This document shows positions 47,536-56,065 of a DNA stretch of 64,000 bases, one piece after another (within the stretch, counting starts at the first letter, position 1; each line of letters opens with the position of its first letter). The position numbers were made by a program, and so were the translations under genes. Origin of the DNA: Collinsella sp. AF20-14LB. GTDB lineage: Bacteria > Actinomycetota > Coriobacteriia > Coriobacteriales > Coriobacteriaceae. Location of the stretch: positions 1 to 64,000 of the forward strand of contig NZ_QRWD01000011.1 in assembly GCF_003459505.1 (NCBI RefSeq). Direction: 5' to 3'. The notes beneath the pieces were generated by a model. The model was not told where the DNA came from, searched no databases, and was given only the letters and a program-made list of their open reading frames with translations.

Positions 47536-48456
47536 TTACATGAAGCCGCAGACGCGACCGATGATGCCGACGGCGAAGAGAGCCAGGATGATGACGATCG
47601 GGCTGACCTTCTTCTTGAGGAGCTTGCAGACCAGAAGGGTCAGGCACACGGCGGCAAGGCCGGGGATGAGCTGATCGAGGTTGGCCTGAAGCGTGGTGAC
47701 CTTCACCGGGTCGAGTGCGTTGGCACCGACAGAGCTGTACATCGTCAGTGCCTGCTTGATGCCCTCAGAACCGGCGGGCAGGTTGGCCCAGTCGATATAG
47801 GCGCCAGCAGACTGCGTGACCTTGGAGACGACCGGGGTGAAGGAGATGGACACCCAGCGCTCGACCAGGGCGCCGATGATGAACATACCCAGGATGGAAG
47901 CACCCTCGGTGACCTTGCCCATCAGACCGCCGGAGAGGTCCTTGGCGATGGAGGAGCCGACCTTGTAGCCAAACTCCTGCGTGTACCACAGGAAAGCGTA
48001 ACGGATGATGTTCCACGCGAAGAAGAACAGCAGCGGACCGGCGATGCTGCCGGACAGGGCCAGGGAAGCGCCCAGTGCGCCCAGAATCGGGCGAAGGGTG
48101 AACCAGAAGGCGGGGTCGCCGACGCCGGCGAGCGGGCCCATCATACCGACCTTGACGCCCTGAATGGCGACATCGTCAATCGGAGCACCGTTGGCGCGCT
48201 CCTCCTCGAGGGCGAGGGTAACGCCAATGACGGGGGCGGAAACATAGGGGTGGGTGTTATAGAACTCCAGGTGGCGCTTAAGAGCGGCAATCTGGTCATC
48301 CTTGCTGGTGTAGAGCTTCTTGATCGCAGGGATCATTGCGAAGCACCAGCCGCCGTTCTGCATACGCTCGTAGTTCCACGAGCCCTGAAGGAACTGATGA
48401 CGGAAGCAAACCTTCTTACGGTCAGCCTTGGTGAGCTGAATCTTGTTCTCTGCCAT
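47536..48456 (-). CDS. manZ: Mannose-family PTS component IID
   Basis: A 306-aa protein of the EIID family, which forms the sugar channel with IIC. Family motifs include RHQFLQGSWNYERMQNGGW, HLEFYNTHPYVSAPVIGVTL and GPLAGVGDPAFWFTLRPILG. Several C-terminal hydrophobic segments are present, although the family has one main membrane helix. I chose the ATG at 48456 after GGGGAG. It follows the IIC gene by 16 bases. Confidence 0.93.
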   Translation of the reverse strand: MAENKIQLTKADRKKVCFRHQFLQGSWNYERMQNGGWCFAMIPAIKKLYTSKDDQIAALKRHLEFYNTHPYVSAPVIGVTLALEEERANGAPIDDVAIQGVKVGMMGPLAGVGDPAFWFTLRPILGALGASLALSGSIAGPLLFFFAWNIIRYAFLWYTQEFGYKVGSSIAKDLSGGLMGKVTEGASILGMFIIGALVERWVSISFTPVVSKVTQSAGAYIDWANLPAGSEGIKQALTMYSSVGANALDPVKVTTLQANLDQLIPGLAAVCLTLLVCKLLKKKVSPIVIILALFAVGIIGRVCGFM

Positions 48457-48472
48457 ATGTATCACTCCCCTC

Positions 48473-49291
48473 CTACTCGTAATCGTTCAGAATGTCGCCG
48501 AGCGGGTCACCGGAGCCACCGCCCATGCCGCCACCCTGCTTGGCCAGATCCTTAAGGCCAAGGTAGATGAGGGCAAGGGAGATGCCGATGAGGCCAAGGG
48601 CGATCAGCGTGAGCTGAGGGATGGCAGCAAGGACAAAGCCGAGGATGAAGAACGGCCAGGTCTCCTTGGTGGCCATCATGTTGATGACCATGGCGTAACC
48701 GACGGAAGCGACCATGCCGCCGCCGACAGCCATGCCGCCGGACAGCCAATCGGGCATAGCGTTAAGCGCGTTGGTAACAGCCTCGGCCGGGATGATGCAC
48801 AGAAGTACTGCCGGGATGGCGATACGAACACCCTGCATGAGGATGCCGGCGTACTGCCAACGCTCGATGCCGGCGAAGTCGCCCTTCTCGGCGCAGGCGT
48901 CCATGCCGTGAACCATAGCGGTAGCCAGGGTACGGCAGATCATGGTCAGGAACAGACCAGCGACCGACAGCGGGACGGCGACGGCGATGGCGGCGGTAAC
49001 GGCCTTGGCCGAATCGGTGGCGCCACCGTTGAGGGCGAGCACCATGATGATCGAAGAAGCGACCGAGGCCAGAGCGGCGTCAGGCGCGACGGCGGCGCCG
49101 ACGTTAGCCCAGCCAAGGGCCATCATCTGGAGCGAACCGCCCAGGAGGATGCCCTCCTGAAGGTGACCGGTTACGAGACCGATAAGCGTGCATGCCACGA
49201 GCGGCTGATGGAACTGGAACTCATCCAGAATGCCTTCCATACCGGCAAGCAACGCGACAATCGCAACAAGCAGAATAGTGATTGCAGACAT
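48473..49291 (-). CDS. manY: Mannose-family PTS component IIC
   Basis: A 272-aa membrane protein with the EIIC-mannose pattern: ITILLVAIVALLAGMEGILD, FHQPLVACTLIGLVTGHLQE and GGSLQMMALGWANVGAAVAP. About eight hydrophobic segments. The C-terminus has a GGGMGGGSG glycine stretch. It lies 18 bases after the IIAB gene; the whole unit is one operon. Confidence 0.94.
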   Translation of the reverse strand: MSAITILLVAIVALLAGMEGILDEFQFHQPLVACTLIGLVTGHLQEGILLGGSLQMMALGWANVGAAVAPDAALASVASSIIMVLALNGGATDSAKAVTAAIAVAVPLSVAGLFLTMICRTLATAMVHGMDACAEKGDFAGIERWQYAGILMQGVRIAIPAVLLCIIPAEAVTNALNAMPDWLSGGMAVGGGMVASVGYAMVINMMATKETWPFFILGFVLAAIPQLTLIALGLIGISLALIYLGLKDLAKQGGGMGGGSGDPLGDILNDYE

Positions 49292-49309
49292 GTATCGGAC
49301 CCTCCTTTA

Positions 49310-50299
49310 CTATGCTTGAGCGGCCAGTTCGGCCTTAGCTTTCTTCAACATGGCGTCGAGATCCTCGGAGGAATCCGAAGGAACCTTGCGGACCTCGAAC
49401 TTGACGCCCTTGGCCTTGAGAGCCTCGATGGTCTTGACGTCGTCATCGCCCATAGCGACAGCGTTAGTGACGACGACCTTGCCCTTGGAGTGGGCCATGG
49501 AACCGATGTTGGCTTCCTTGATGTCGACGCCGGCCTCGATGGCCCTGAGCAGATCCTGCGGGTTCTCGAACAGCAGCATCGCCTTGGTGTCGCCAAAGCG
49601 CGTGTCCTTGACGACCTCGGCCATCTTCTTGATGGGCACGACGTTGGCGTGGACTCCCGGAGGGGCAGCCTGCTCGATCATGGTCTTGCGGAGCTCGTCG
49701 TGAGCAACGCCGTCGGAGACCACGATGATGCGGTTGGGGTTGATCTGCTTGGTCCACGTGGTGGCCACCTGACCATGCAGCAGACGCGTGTCGATACGGA
49801 CGTGGGCGATCTTGATGTGCCCGTCGCCGATCACCGTTCCCGGAGGAATGGCACCCGCAGGAGCAGCGGCGGCCGCAGCCGGCTTCTTCTCCTCGGGCTC
49901 CAGAGACTCGGGCTTGACGCGCACACCGGCCTTAGCCTCAGTCACGAGATGTTTTGCGATCGCATGTGCAGTGTTCTTTGCGTCAAAGCGCTGCGAATAT
50001 GCCTCGATGAGCATAGGCAGGTTGACACCGGTGACGATAGCCCAGGAATCATGGCCCTCGATGAGACCGCTAATCTGGTTGAAGGGCGTGCCGCCCCACA
50101 GATCAACGAGGAAGAGCACCTGCTCCTGGTCCTCGAAGGAAGCGACTGCTTCCTCGACCTTGGCTCGGAAGTCGTCGGGGCCCATGCTCGGCTCGAGCGA
50201 GACCACGGCTACAGACGGCTGATCGCCAAAGACCATCGAGCCCGTCTGCTTGATTCCAGCCGCCAAGTCACCATGGCTAGCAAGAACAATACTTACCAT
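49310..50299 (-). CDS. manX: Mannose-family PTS component IIAB
   Basis: A 329-aa fused phosphocarrier. The IIA domain (about 1-130) has the phospho-histidine in VSIVLASHGDLAAG and the LVDLWGGTPFNQ motif; an Ala/Pro linker (about 140-160) leads to the IIB domain (about 165-325) with the second phospho-histidine in HVRIDTRLLHGQVATTW. Phosphate passes from HPr through both histidines to the imported hexose. The start is one of two adjacent ATG codons (50302 or 50299) after AAAGGAGG. This domain order is typical of E. coli ManX. Confidence 0.94.
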   Translation of the reverse strand: MVSIVLASHGDLAAGIKQTGSMVFGDQPSVAVVSLEPSMGPDDFRAKVEEAVASFEDQEQVLFLVDLWGGTPFNQISGLIEGHDSWAIVTGVNLPMLIEAYSQRFDAKNTAHAIAKHLVTEAKAGVRVKPESLEPEEKKPAAAAAAPAGAIPPGTVIGDGHIKIAHVRIDTRLLHGQVATTWTKQINPNRIIVVSDGVAHDELRKTMIEQAAPPGVHANVVPIKKMAEVVKDTRFGDTKAMLLFENPQDLLRAIEAGVDIKEANIGSMAHSKGKVVVTNAVAMGDDDVKTIEALKAKGVKFEVRKVPSDSSEDLDAMLKKAKAELAAQA

Positions 50300-50302
50300 C
50301 AC

Positions 50303-50615
50303 ATAACCTCCTTTTTGTCTACGTAATTCTTACACGACAGTTATGGAGTATAGCTGCAAATACAGCAGAATTGTTTGAAAAACTGCAAAAGGTAACATTA
50401 TTTGTTTAAACGTCTTGTTTTGTTACAAGCTGATTACATTCCAGTATTTTGGCTGATTTGCTGCTGAGGATTGATAGCTGATCTATGTACATGACCGAAT
50501 TGAGCACGCTGTTCATTATTGCCGGTTTTAAACAGACACAAATGTGCTCGGGTTGAGGCTATTTCGTTTAAACAGATGGTGCTTGACTAATGGTAAGGAA
50601 TATGCTCTAGGAAAG
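50303..50615 (-). promoter_or_regulatory. AT-rich control region of the mannose PTS operon
   Basis: About 310 AT-rich bases with no gene. GTTTAAAC occurs at 50404-50411 and 50570-50577, with a related TTTTAAAC near 50526; these palindromes could be operator sites. A TATACT hexamer on the minus strand at about 50349-50354 is a plausible -10, but I see no good -35. I looked for a sigma-54 GG-N10-GC promoter and did not find one. Confidence 0.45.
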
Positions 50616-50671
50616 TAGTCGTTGGGGACGTTCTTTAATGACTAGTCGTTTAAGAACGTCCCCAACGACTA
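50616..50671. repeat. Long palindromic gene-end repeat, copy 2
   Basis: A near-perfect inverted repeat with arms of about 19 bases: TAGTCGTTGGGGACGTTCTT at 50616-50635 and its complement at 50652-50671, around TAATGACTAGTCGTTT. The right part (50641-50671) matches 13181-13211 with two substitutions. It ends three bases from the hypA stop codon. Confidence 0.85.
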
Positions 50672-50673
50672 AG

Positions 50674-51099
50674 TTAGGCGATGTGGAGGGGGTTGGCGGC
50701 GTCGACGGCGTCAGGAGCAGCGGGACCATCAGGGGCAGCGTCTGCCGGGTCCTCGTCGGGGGTCTCGATCTGCTTGATCATGACATCCTGGCCCTGCAGC
50801 AGATAAGTCTCGCCGCTACCGCAATGGGGACAGGTCTTGCCGTGCTCGACCGTCGCGTAGTCGCGGCCGCACGCCTCGCAATGTGTCACGGCTTCAACGG
50901 GCTCCACGATAAGCTCCGAGCCCTCGGTGATAGGCTTTTTATCTGCTGCCCAGCGCCAAGCGTCGAGCAGCAAGTCGGGAACGACGCCCGAGACCTCGCC
51001 CAGCAGCAACGTCACGCTCGAAACGCGACTTACGCCGTTGGCGCGAGCCACATTCTCGACATCGCGAATGATGTGATACACGATTCCGAGCTCGTGCAC
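50674..51099 (-). CDS. hypA: HypA-type nickel/zinc metallochaperone
   Basis: A 141-aa protein. The N-terminus MHELGI carries the nickel-binding Met-His-Glu, and CEACG...CPHCG forms the zinc site, as in HypA/HybF, which deliver nickel to NiFe hydrogenases or urease. The C-terminal 30 residues are an Asp/Ala/Pro-rich tail not typical of the family. The start ATG 51099 follows AAGGAA. No other hyp gene or hydrogenase subunit is in the window; the upstream neighbour in the same operon is a large flavoprotein. Confidence 0.9.
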   Translation of the reverse strand: MHELGIVYHIIRDVENVARANGVSRVSSVTLLLGEVSGVVPDLLLDAWRWAADKKPITEGSELIVEPVEAVTHCEACGRDYATVEHGKTCPHCGSGETYLLQGQDVMIKQIETPDEDPADAAPDGPAAPDAVDAANPLHIA

Positions 51100-51133
51100 T
51101 TTTAATTCCTTCCGCCGTTCCCGTTATGACTAC

Positions 51134-53911
51134 TTACTTGCGACCGAACTTAATCTTGATGGCGCGCTTTAAAGCATACTTGCCGAGGCTTGGGAGCTTT
51201 TGCTCGTATTTGACCATCGTGGAGCACTCGGGGCGATCGCGATCCAGATGGATGGCATCGAACGCGCACTTGGTGGTGCACAGGCCGCAGCCGATACACT
51301 TGTTGGGGTCGACGATCGAGGCGCCGCAGCCCAGGCAACGGGCGGTCTCGGCGCGCACCTGCTCTTCGGTAAAGGTCTCGACGTACTCGCTAAACGGCGC
51401 GGCCTTCTCGCGCTCGCGGTCCACATGGGCAACCTCGCGGCTCGCGTTGTCGTAGCTCTCGATCACGACATCGTCGCGGTCAAGCGCGGTGTAGCGGCGC
51501 TGGTTGCGGCCGATGGTGAGCGTGGACCCCGGCTGCACAAAGCGATGGATGGACACGGCGGCCTCGTGACCGGCGGCGATGGCATCGATGGCAAAGCTCG
51601 GACCGGTATAGACGTCGCCGCCCACAAAGATGTCGGGTTCGGCGGTCTGGTAGGTCTGGGGATCGGCAAGGGCGCCCTGACCACGGCCAAGCTCCACCTT
51701 GGAGCCAGCCAGCAGGTCGCCCCACACGATGGACTGGCCGATGGACATGACCACGCGGTCGGCATCGACGCGGCGCAGGTCGTTCTCGTCGTACTCGGGC
51801 GCAAAACGGCCCTCGTCATCGTAGACGCGCGTGCAGCGCTTAAAGGTGATGCCGCACACACGGCCGGCCTCGTCCAGATGGACCTCCTTGGGGCCCCAAC
51901 CGCAACTGATGTGCGCGCCGTCCTCGATGGCCTCGCGACGCTCTTCCTCGCTGGCGGGCATCTGCGCCTCGCTCTCCAGGCAGAACATCTCAACGTGCTC
52001 GGAACCCAGACGGCAGGCGTTGCGGGCAACGTCGATGGCCACGTTGCCGCCGCCCACCACGATGGTGCGGCCGGGCAGCGCATCGATCTTGCCACTGTTG
52101 ACCTCGCGCAAAAAGTCGACGGCCACGGTCACGTCCTCGGCGTCCTCGCCCGGAATGCCGGCAAGGCGGCCGCCCTGGCAGCCAATGGCAACGTAGAAGG
52201 CCTTAAAGCCCTGCGCGCGCAGCTCGTCGAGCGTCACATCGCGACCGACCTCCACGCCATAGCGGAACTCGGCACCCATCAGGCGAATGACCTCGACCTC
52301 GGCCTCGATAACATCCTTCTGCAGCTTAAAGCTAGGAATGCCGTAGGTGAGCATGCCGCCCGGGCGCTCGTTTTTCTCGAACACGACGGGCTTGTAGCCC
52401 TTCTCGGCCAGATAGAAGGCGCAGGACAGACCGGCCGGACCGGCACCGATGATGGCGATCTTCTGGTCGAAGCCGCCGGCGCGCGTCGGCATCACCACGG
52501 GCGGGACATAACGGGTCGCGGCATCCAAGTCGCGCTGGGCGATAAACTTCTTGACCTCGTCGATGGCCACGGCGGCATCCACGCGACCACGGGTGCAGGC
52601 GTCCTCGCAGCGGCGGTTGCACACGCGACCGCAGATGGCGGGCAGCGGGTTCTCGCGCTTAATGAGTGCCAGCGCCTCGTCATAGCGACCCTGCGCCGCA
52701 AGCTTCAGATAGCCCTGAACGGCAACGTGCGCGGGGCAGGCCGTCTTGCAGGGCGCGGTGCCGGACTCATGCGTCTCGATGCGGTTATCGTTGCGGTAGT
52801 TGGGCGACCACTTGGTGTGGTCCCACTTGGTGGCATCGGGCAGCTCCTGGCGCGGATACTCGGGCACGCGACCGCCAGCCTTTTTGCTGCAGAGCTTTTG
52901 GCCCAGCTTGGCGGCGCCGGCCGGGCACACCTCAACGCAGCGACCGCAGGCAACGCACTTGTCCTTCTCGACCTTGGCGACATAGGCCGAGCGCGACAGG
53001 TTGGGCGTGTTGAACAGCTGAGAGGTGCGCAGGGCGTAGCACACGTTGACGTTGCAGTTGCAGATGGCGAAAATTTTGTTCTCACCGTCGATGTTGGTGA
53101 TCTGGTGCACAAAGCCGTTGTCCTCGGCCTGGCGCAGGATGTCGTAGACCTCCTCGCGCGTCACATAATGGCCGCGGTCGGTCTCGACCACGTAGTCGGC
53201 CATATCGCCCACGGCGATGCACCAATCGGCCGGGTCGTCGGCGCAGCCCTCTCCCATCACGCGACGGCTCGCGCGGCAGCTGCAGGTGCTAGCGGCATAT
53301 TTGCCATCGTATTTGTCGAGCCAATGCTCGATATGCTCGATCGGCACCGAGGTGCTCGCGGCATCGATGGCCTTCTCGACCGGAATGACATGCATGCCGA
53401 TGCCGGCACCGCCGGGCGGCACCATCGGCGTGGCCTTGGACAGCGGTCCCTTGGACGCCTGCTCAAAGAACTTGGCATAGACCGGATGCTCCTCGAGCTG
53501 ACCCATGCGCATGTTGAGGAACTCGGCAGAACCCGGCACCAGCATGGGCAGCACCCACTGCTTGGCGCGCTCGGGGTTTTCCCAGTTGTACTCGAGCAGA
53601 CCCGTGTAGCTCATGTCGTCGAGCATCTTCTCGATATCGGCTTCGGGCATGCCGGTGAGCTTGACCATCTCGGGCAGCGTATAGGGACGGCGCATCTTCA
53701 TCTTGCAGAGCACTTCGGCCTGCTCGTCGGTTGCGGCCTCGGCAAACGACCAGTACTCGTAGCCCAGCAGCTCGTCGCGGTGCAACAGGCGGTTGGTGCA
53801 GTGCTCACACAGCTTGACAATAGCCTCGCGCGGATGCTCCGGCAGCGGCGGCACGAACTCCGCGCCGATATCGGGCTCGGTGTAGCTAATTCCCGGTCCG
53901 TTGAGAATCAT
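51134..53911 (-). CDS. Large FAD/iron-sulfur NAD(P)-dependent oxidoreductase (GltD-like)
   Basis: A 925-aa soluble flavoprotein. The N-terminal 300 residues are a cysteine-containing region (CEHCTNRLLHRDE, STCSCRASRRVMGEGC, CNCNVNVCYALR) without a named domain. Next come a 4Fe-4S motif CVACGRCVEVCP, a GltD-like cysteine region (CKTACPAHVAVQGY, CGRVCNRRCEDACTRG), an FAD Rossmann motif IAIIGAGPAGLSCAFYLAEKG, an NAD(P) motif VVGGGNVAIDVARNA, and a C-terminal double-cluster region (CLGCGASIVDPNKCIGCGLC). It probably transfers electrons between NAD(P)H and ferredoxin or a partner enzyme. The ATG at 53911 follows AGAAGGGA. It is co-transcribed with hypA, 34 bases apart. Confidence 0.82.
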   Translation of the reverse strand: MILNGPGISYTEPDIGAEFVPPLPEHPREAIVKLCEHCTNRLLHRDELLGYEYWSFAEAATDEQAEVLCKMKMRRPYTLPEMVKLTGMPEADIEKMLDDMSYTGLLEYNWENPERAKQWVLPMLVPGSAEFLNMRMGQLEEHPVYAKFFEQASKGPLSKATPMVPPGGAGIGMHVIPVEKAIDAASTSVPIEHIEHWLDKYDGKYAASTCSCRASRRVMGEGCADDPADWCIAVGDMADYVVETDRGHYVTREEVYDILRQAEDNGFVHQITNIDGENKIFAICNCNVNVCYALRTSQLFNTPNLSRSAYVAKVEKDKCVACGRCVEVCPAGAAKLGQKLCSKKAGGRVPEYPRQELPDATKWDHTKWSPNYRNDNRIETHESGTAPCKTACPAHVAVQGYLKLAAQGRYDEALALIKRENPLPAICGRVCNRRCEDACTRGRVDAAVAIDEVKKFIAQRDLDAATRYVPPVVMPTRAGGFDQKIAIIGAGPAGLSCAFYLAEKGYKPVVFEKNERPGGMLTYGIPSFKLQKDVIEAEVEVIRLMGAEFRYGVEVGRDVTLDELRAQGFKAFYVAIGCQGGRLAGIPGEDAEDVTVAVDFLREVNSGKIDALPGRTIVVGGGNVAIDVARNACRLGSEHVEMFCLESEAQMPASEEERREAIEDGAHISCGWGPKEVHLDEAGRVCGITFKRCTRVYDDEGRFAPEYDENDLRRVDADRVVMSIGQSIVWGDLLAGSKVELGRGQGALADPQTYQTAEPDIFVGGDVYTGPSFAIDAIAAGHEAAVSIHRFVQPGSTLTIGRNQRRYTALDRDDVVIESYDNASREVAHVDREREKAAPFSEYVETFTEEQVRAETARCLGCGASIVDPNKCIGCGLCTTKCAFDAIHLDRDRPECSTMVKYEQKLPSLGKYALKRAIKIKFGRK

Positions 53912-53998
53912 GGTTGTCCCTTCTCTTGCCACAGCCCGGCGAGACCGCGGCGCCCCTCTTTGTACGGGTTCGACATGCCCCCATGCCGTTCACCCGCT

Positions 53999-54044
53999 AT
54001 TGTTGACATTGTGTCAAAAACAGTATTGACGAACCGTCAACAAT
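53999..54044. promoter_or_regulatory. Twin palindromic operators of the TetR regulator
   Basis: TTGACA-TTG-TGTCAA (54003-54017) and TTGACG-AAC-CGTCAA (54026-54040) are two perfect palindromes 23 bases apart, and the outer TATTGTTGAC and GTCAACAATA are also complementary to each other. They lie between the divergent flavoprotein and TetR genes, where one repressor could control both. Confidence 0.75.
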
Positions 54045-54099
54045 ATTCAAGACTGTTAGGCGAACGGTCGGGCCCAAACGGATGAAAGGCGGCAAACGC

Positions 54100-54762
54100 A
54101 TGAGCGATAACACGGCAAACATCTCTGTGGCTGATGCCGTCCTCGCGTCCGACAGCACGGCAAAGCGCCTGACGGGTGACGAGCGCCGACGCGAGATTCT
54201 CGCTGCCGTGCGCGCCGTGAGCGCCGAGCTTGGTGTGTCCCATCTTTCGGTATCGGCTGTGACCAAGCGGGCCGGCTGCACGCGCTCGCTGTTCTACCAC
54301 TACTTTGCCGATATGGACGCCGCCGTCACCGCCGTTATGGACGAGGCGATCGACGGCTTTATCGCCGAGCTCGAGCAGTGGAACGCCAGCCGCACGGTTG
54401 GCGACATCGAAGGCGCACTCGACACCGTCGCTCCGCTCTTTAAACGCCTGGTTGTGAGCGGCCACGAGTTGCCGAGTACGCTCACCTCGAGCAGTGGCGC
54501 GCTCTACGGCGGCTTTTTGCACAACGTGGTCCAGCGCGTGGCGCAGTATATCTGCGACACCACCGTGGTGGATTTTGTCGCCCATCACGAGCTACGCATC
54601 GACCATGTCTACGAGACGTTCTACACCCTCATCATGGGTCTTTTGATGTATATCCGCACGCACCCCGATGTGCCCGACGAGACGGTCAAGGAAATCATCG
54701 CCTCGACACTCCACATCGAGGGCTACACCGCCAAGTATCCGGAGCGCAAGCCCCAGAACTGA
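54100..54762 (+). CDS. TetR/AcrR-family transcriptional regulator
   Basis: A 220-aa regulator. The N-terminal HTH is visible as RREILAAVRAVSAELGVSHL, SVSAVTKRAGCTRSLFYHYF and ADMDAAVTAVMDEA; the C-terminal ligand-binding domain is not assignable. I prefer ATG 54100 after AAAGGCGG, though ATG 54082 in the same frame is possible. It is divergent from the flavoprotein and followed on the same strand by the DUF5692 gene 63 bases later. The palindromes at 53999-54044 are its probable operators. Confidence 0.88.
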   Translation: MSDNTANISVADAVLASDSTAKRLTGDERRREILAAVRAVSAELGVSHLSVSAVTKRAGCTRSLFYHYFADMDAAVTAVMDEAIDGFIAELEQWNASRTVGDIEGALDTVAPLFKRLVVSGHELPSTLTSSSGALYGGFLHNVVQRVAQYICDTTVVDFVAHHELRIDHVYETFYTLIMGLLMYIRTHPDVPDETVKEIIASTLHIEGYTAKYPERKPQN

Positions 54763-54825
54763 CGACATTTGGCCAAACTGCCCGCGATCGGAAGAGGGGC
54801 CGCGGGCGTGTGAAAGGAGAGCAGC

Positions 54826-55833
54826 ATGCTGTTCGATGTTTGGGGTAGCGATACCCTTATCCACTGGGCCGGCTGGGCCATGGTCTTTATTGGCCTGATC
54901 GTGCTCAACGAGGTCGGCCGCCGCACCAAGCTGGGCGCGGCAATCATCTTTGGCGTGGCTCCGCTGGCCATGACCATCTACTGCGTCGCTATCGCCATCG
55001 GCGTCTCGCAGGGTGCCGAGTGGGCGCTCACCAACCCCACCCATGTGTACCAGAACAGCTGGTTCCACTACGCCAAGGTATACGCGGCGCTGGCCGGTTG
55101 CTGGGGCTTCATTGCCATTAAGTACCAGTGGGGCAAGATCGGCAAGGCGCATTGGTTCCGCGCGTGGCCGTTTGTGATCGTCGCCATCAACATCATGATT
55201 GCCGTCGTGTCCGACTTTGAGAGCGCCTATCACTTCTTTGTCCTGGGCCAGTCCACTTGGGTCACCTCCGAGGGCGCCACGCAGCTTGCCGGCTGGAACA
55301 ACGTGCTCAACGGCATCGCGGGCATCATCAACATCTTCTGCATGACCGGTTGGTGGAGCGTCTACGCCTCCGAGGACAAGACCGACATGCTGTGGCCCGA
55401 CATGACCTGGGTCTACATCATCGCCTACGACATCTGGAACTTCTGCTACACCTACAACTGCCTGCCCACCCACTCCTGGTTCTGCGGCTTTGCGCTGCTG
55501 CTGGCGCCCACCGTCGCCGCCTTTATCTGGAACAAGGGCGGCTGGATCCAGAACCGTGCCTTTACGCTGGCCATTTGGTGCATGTTTGCCCAGGTGTTCC
55601 CGTACTTCCAGGAGGAGTCCATCTTTGTGACGCACTCCACGCTCGACGCAGGCGCCGCTACCGCGGTCTCGGTCGCTGCGTTGATCGCCAACATCGCCGC
55701 GATTATCTACGTCGCCTACCGTGCCAAGAAGCTCGGCCGCAACCCCTACAAGCAGGATGTCTTTGAGGGCACCAGCGATTGGGAGAAGGCTACCGCTCGC
55801 CGCGCCAAGGTTGATTACGCGCACGCCGAGTAA
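54826..55833 (+). CDS. DUF5692 multi-pass membrane protein
   Basis: A 335-aa protein with about eight hydrophobic segments, rich in Trp and Tyr (WNFCYTYNCLPTHSWFCGFA, HVYQNSWFHYAKVYAALAGC). It matches the DUF5692 family as I know it from Coriobacteriia; no function is established. The ATG at 54826 follows GAAAGGAGAG. It is downstream of the TetR gene and has its own terminator, so it is the likely main target of that regulator, perhaps as an exporter or sensor (inference). Confidence 0.75.
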   Translation: MLFDVWGSDTLIHWAGWAMVFIGLIVLNEVGRRTKLGAAIIFGVAPLAMTIYCVAIAIGVSQGAEWALTNPTHVYQNSWFHYAKVYAALAGCWGFIAIKYQWGKIGKAHWFRAWPFVIVAINIMIAVVSDFESAYHFFVLGQSTWVTSEGATQLAGWNNVLNGIAGIINIFCMTGWWSVYASEDKTDMLWPDMTWVYIIAYDIWNFCYTYNCLPTHSWFCGFALLLAPTVAAFIWNKGGWIQNRAFTLAIWCMFAQVFPYFQEESIFVTHSTLDAGAATAVSVAALIANIAAIIYVAYRAKKLGRNPYKQDVFEGTSDWEKATARRAKVDYAHAE

Positions 55834-55904
55834 CATGCCCGGCGCAAACGCCGCTTGAATGTGAAGCAGCATAGCCGGCTCCGCGCAACTCAACGCATTG
55901 CAGA

Positions 55905-55944
55905 GCCCCCGGAATGTGATTCGTCCGCGTTCCGGGGGCCTTTT
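55905..55944 (+). terminator. Terminator of the DUF5692 gene
   Basis: GCCCCCGGAA (55905-55914) pairs with TTCCGGGGGC (55930-55939), followed by CTTTTG on the plus strand. Confidence 0.8.
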
Positions 55945-56065
55945 GCTGCCGCGAGGATGCGGCCGAACGATGCGCTCAGGTTAAATCGGATCTTATATTT
56001 CGTATGCGCTTTATATGGCTCCATTTTTGGGTACAGTGTTGAGCCGATATTGCATTGGGGGATAT

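Noticed and set aside
50303..50615. Sigma-54 promoter for the mannose PTS operon
   Set aside because: Mannose PTS operons in Gram-positive bacteria often use one, but no TGGCAC-N5-TTGC pattern is found on the minus strand.
54592..55893. 433-codon minus-strand frame opposite DUF5692 and TetR
   Set aside because: Spans two genes with clear starts, motifs and a terminator on the plus strand; the reverse translation is not protein-like.
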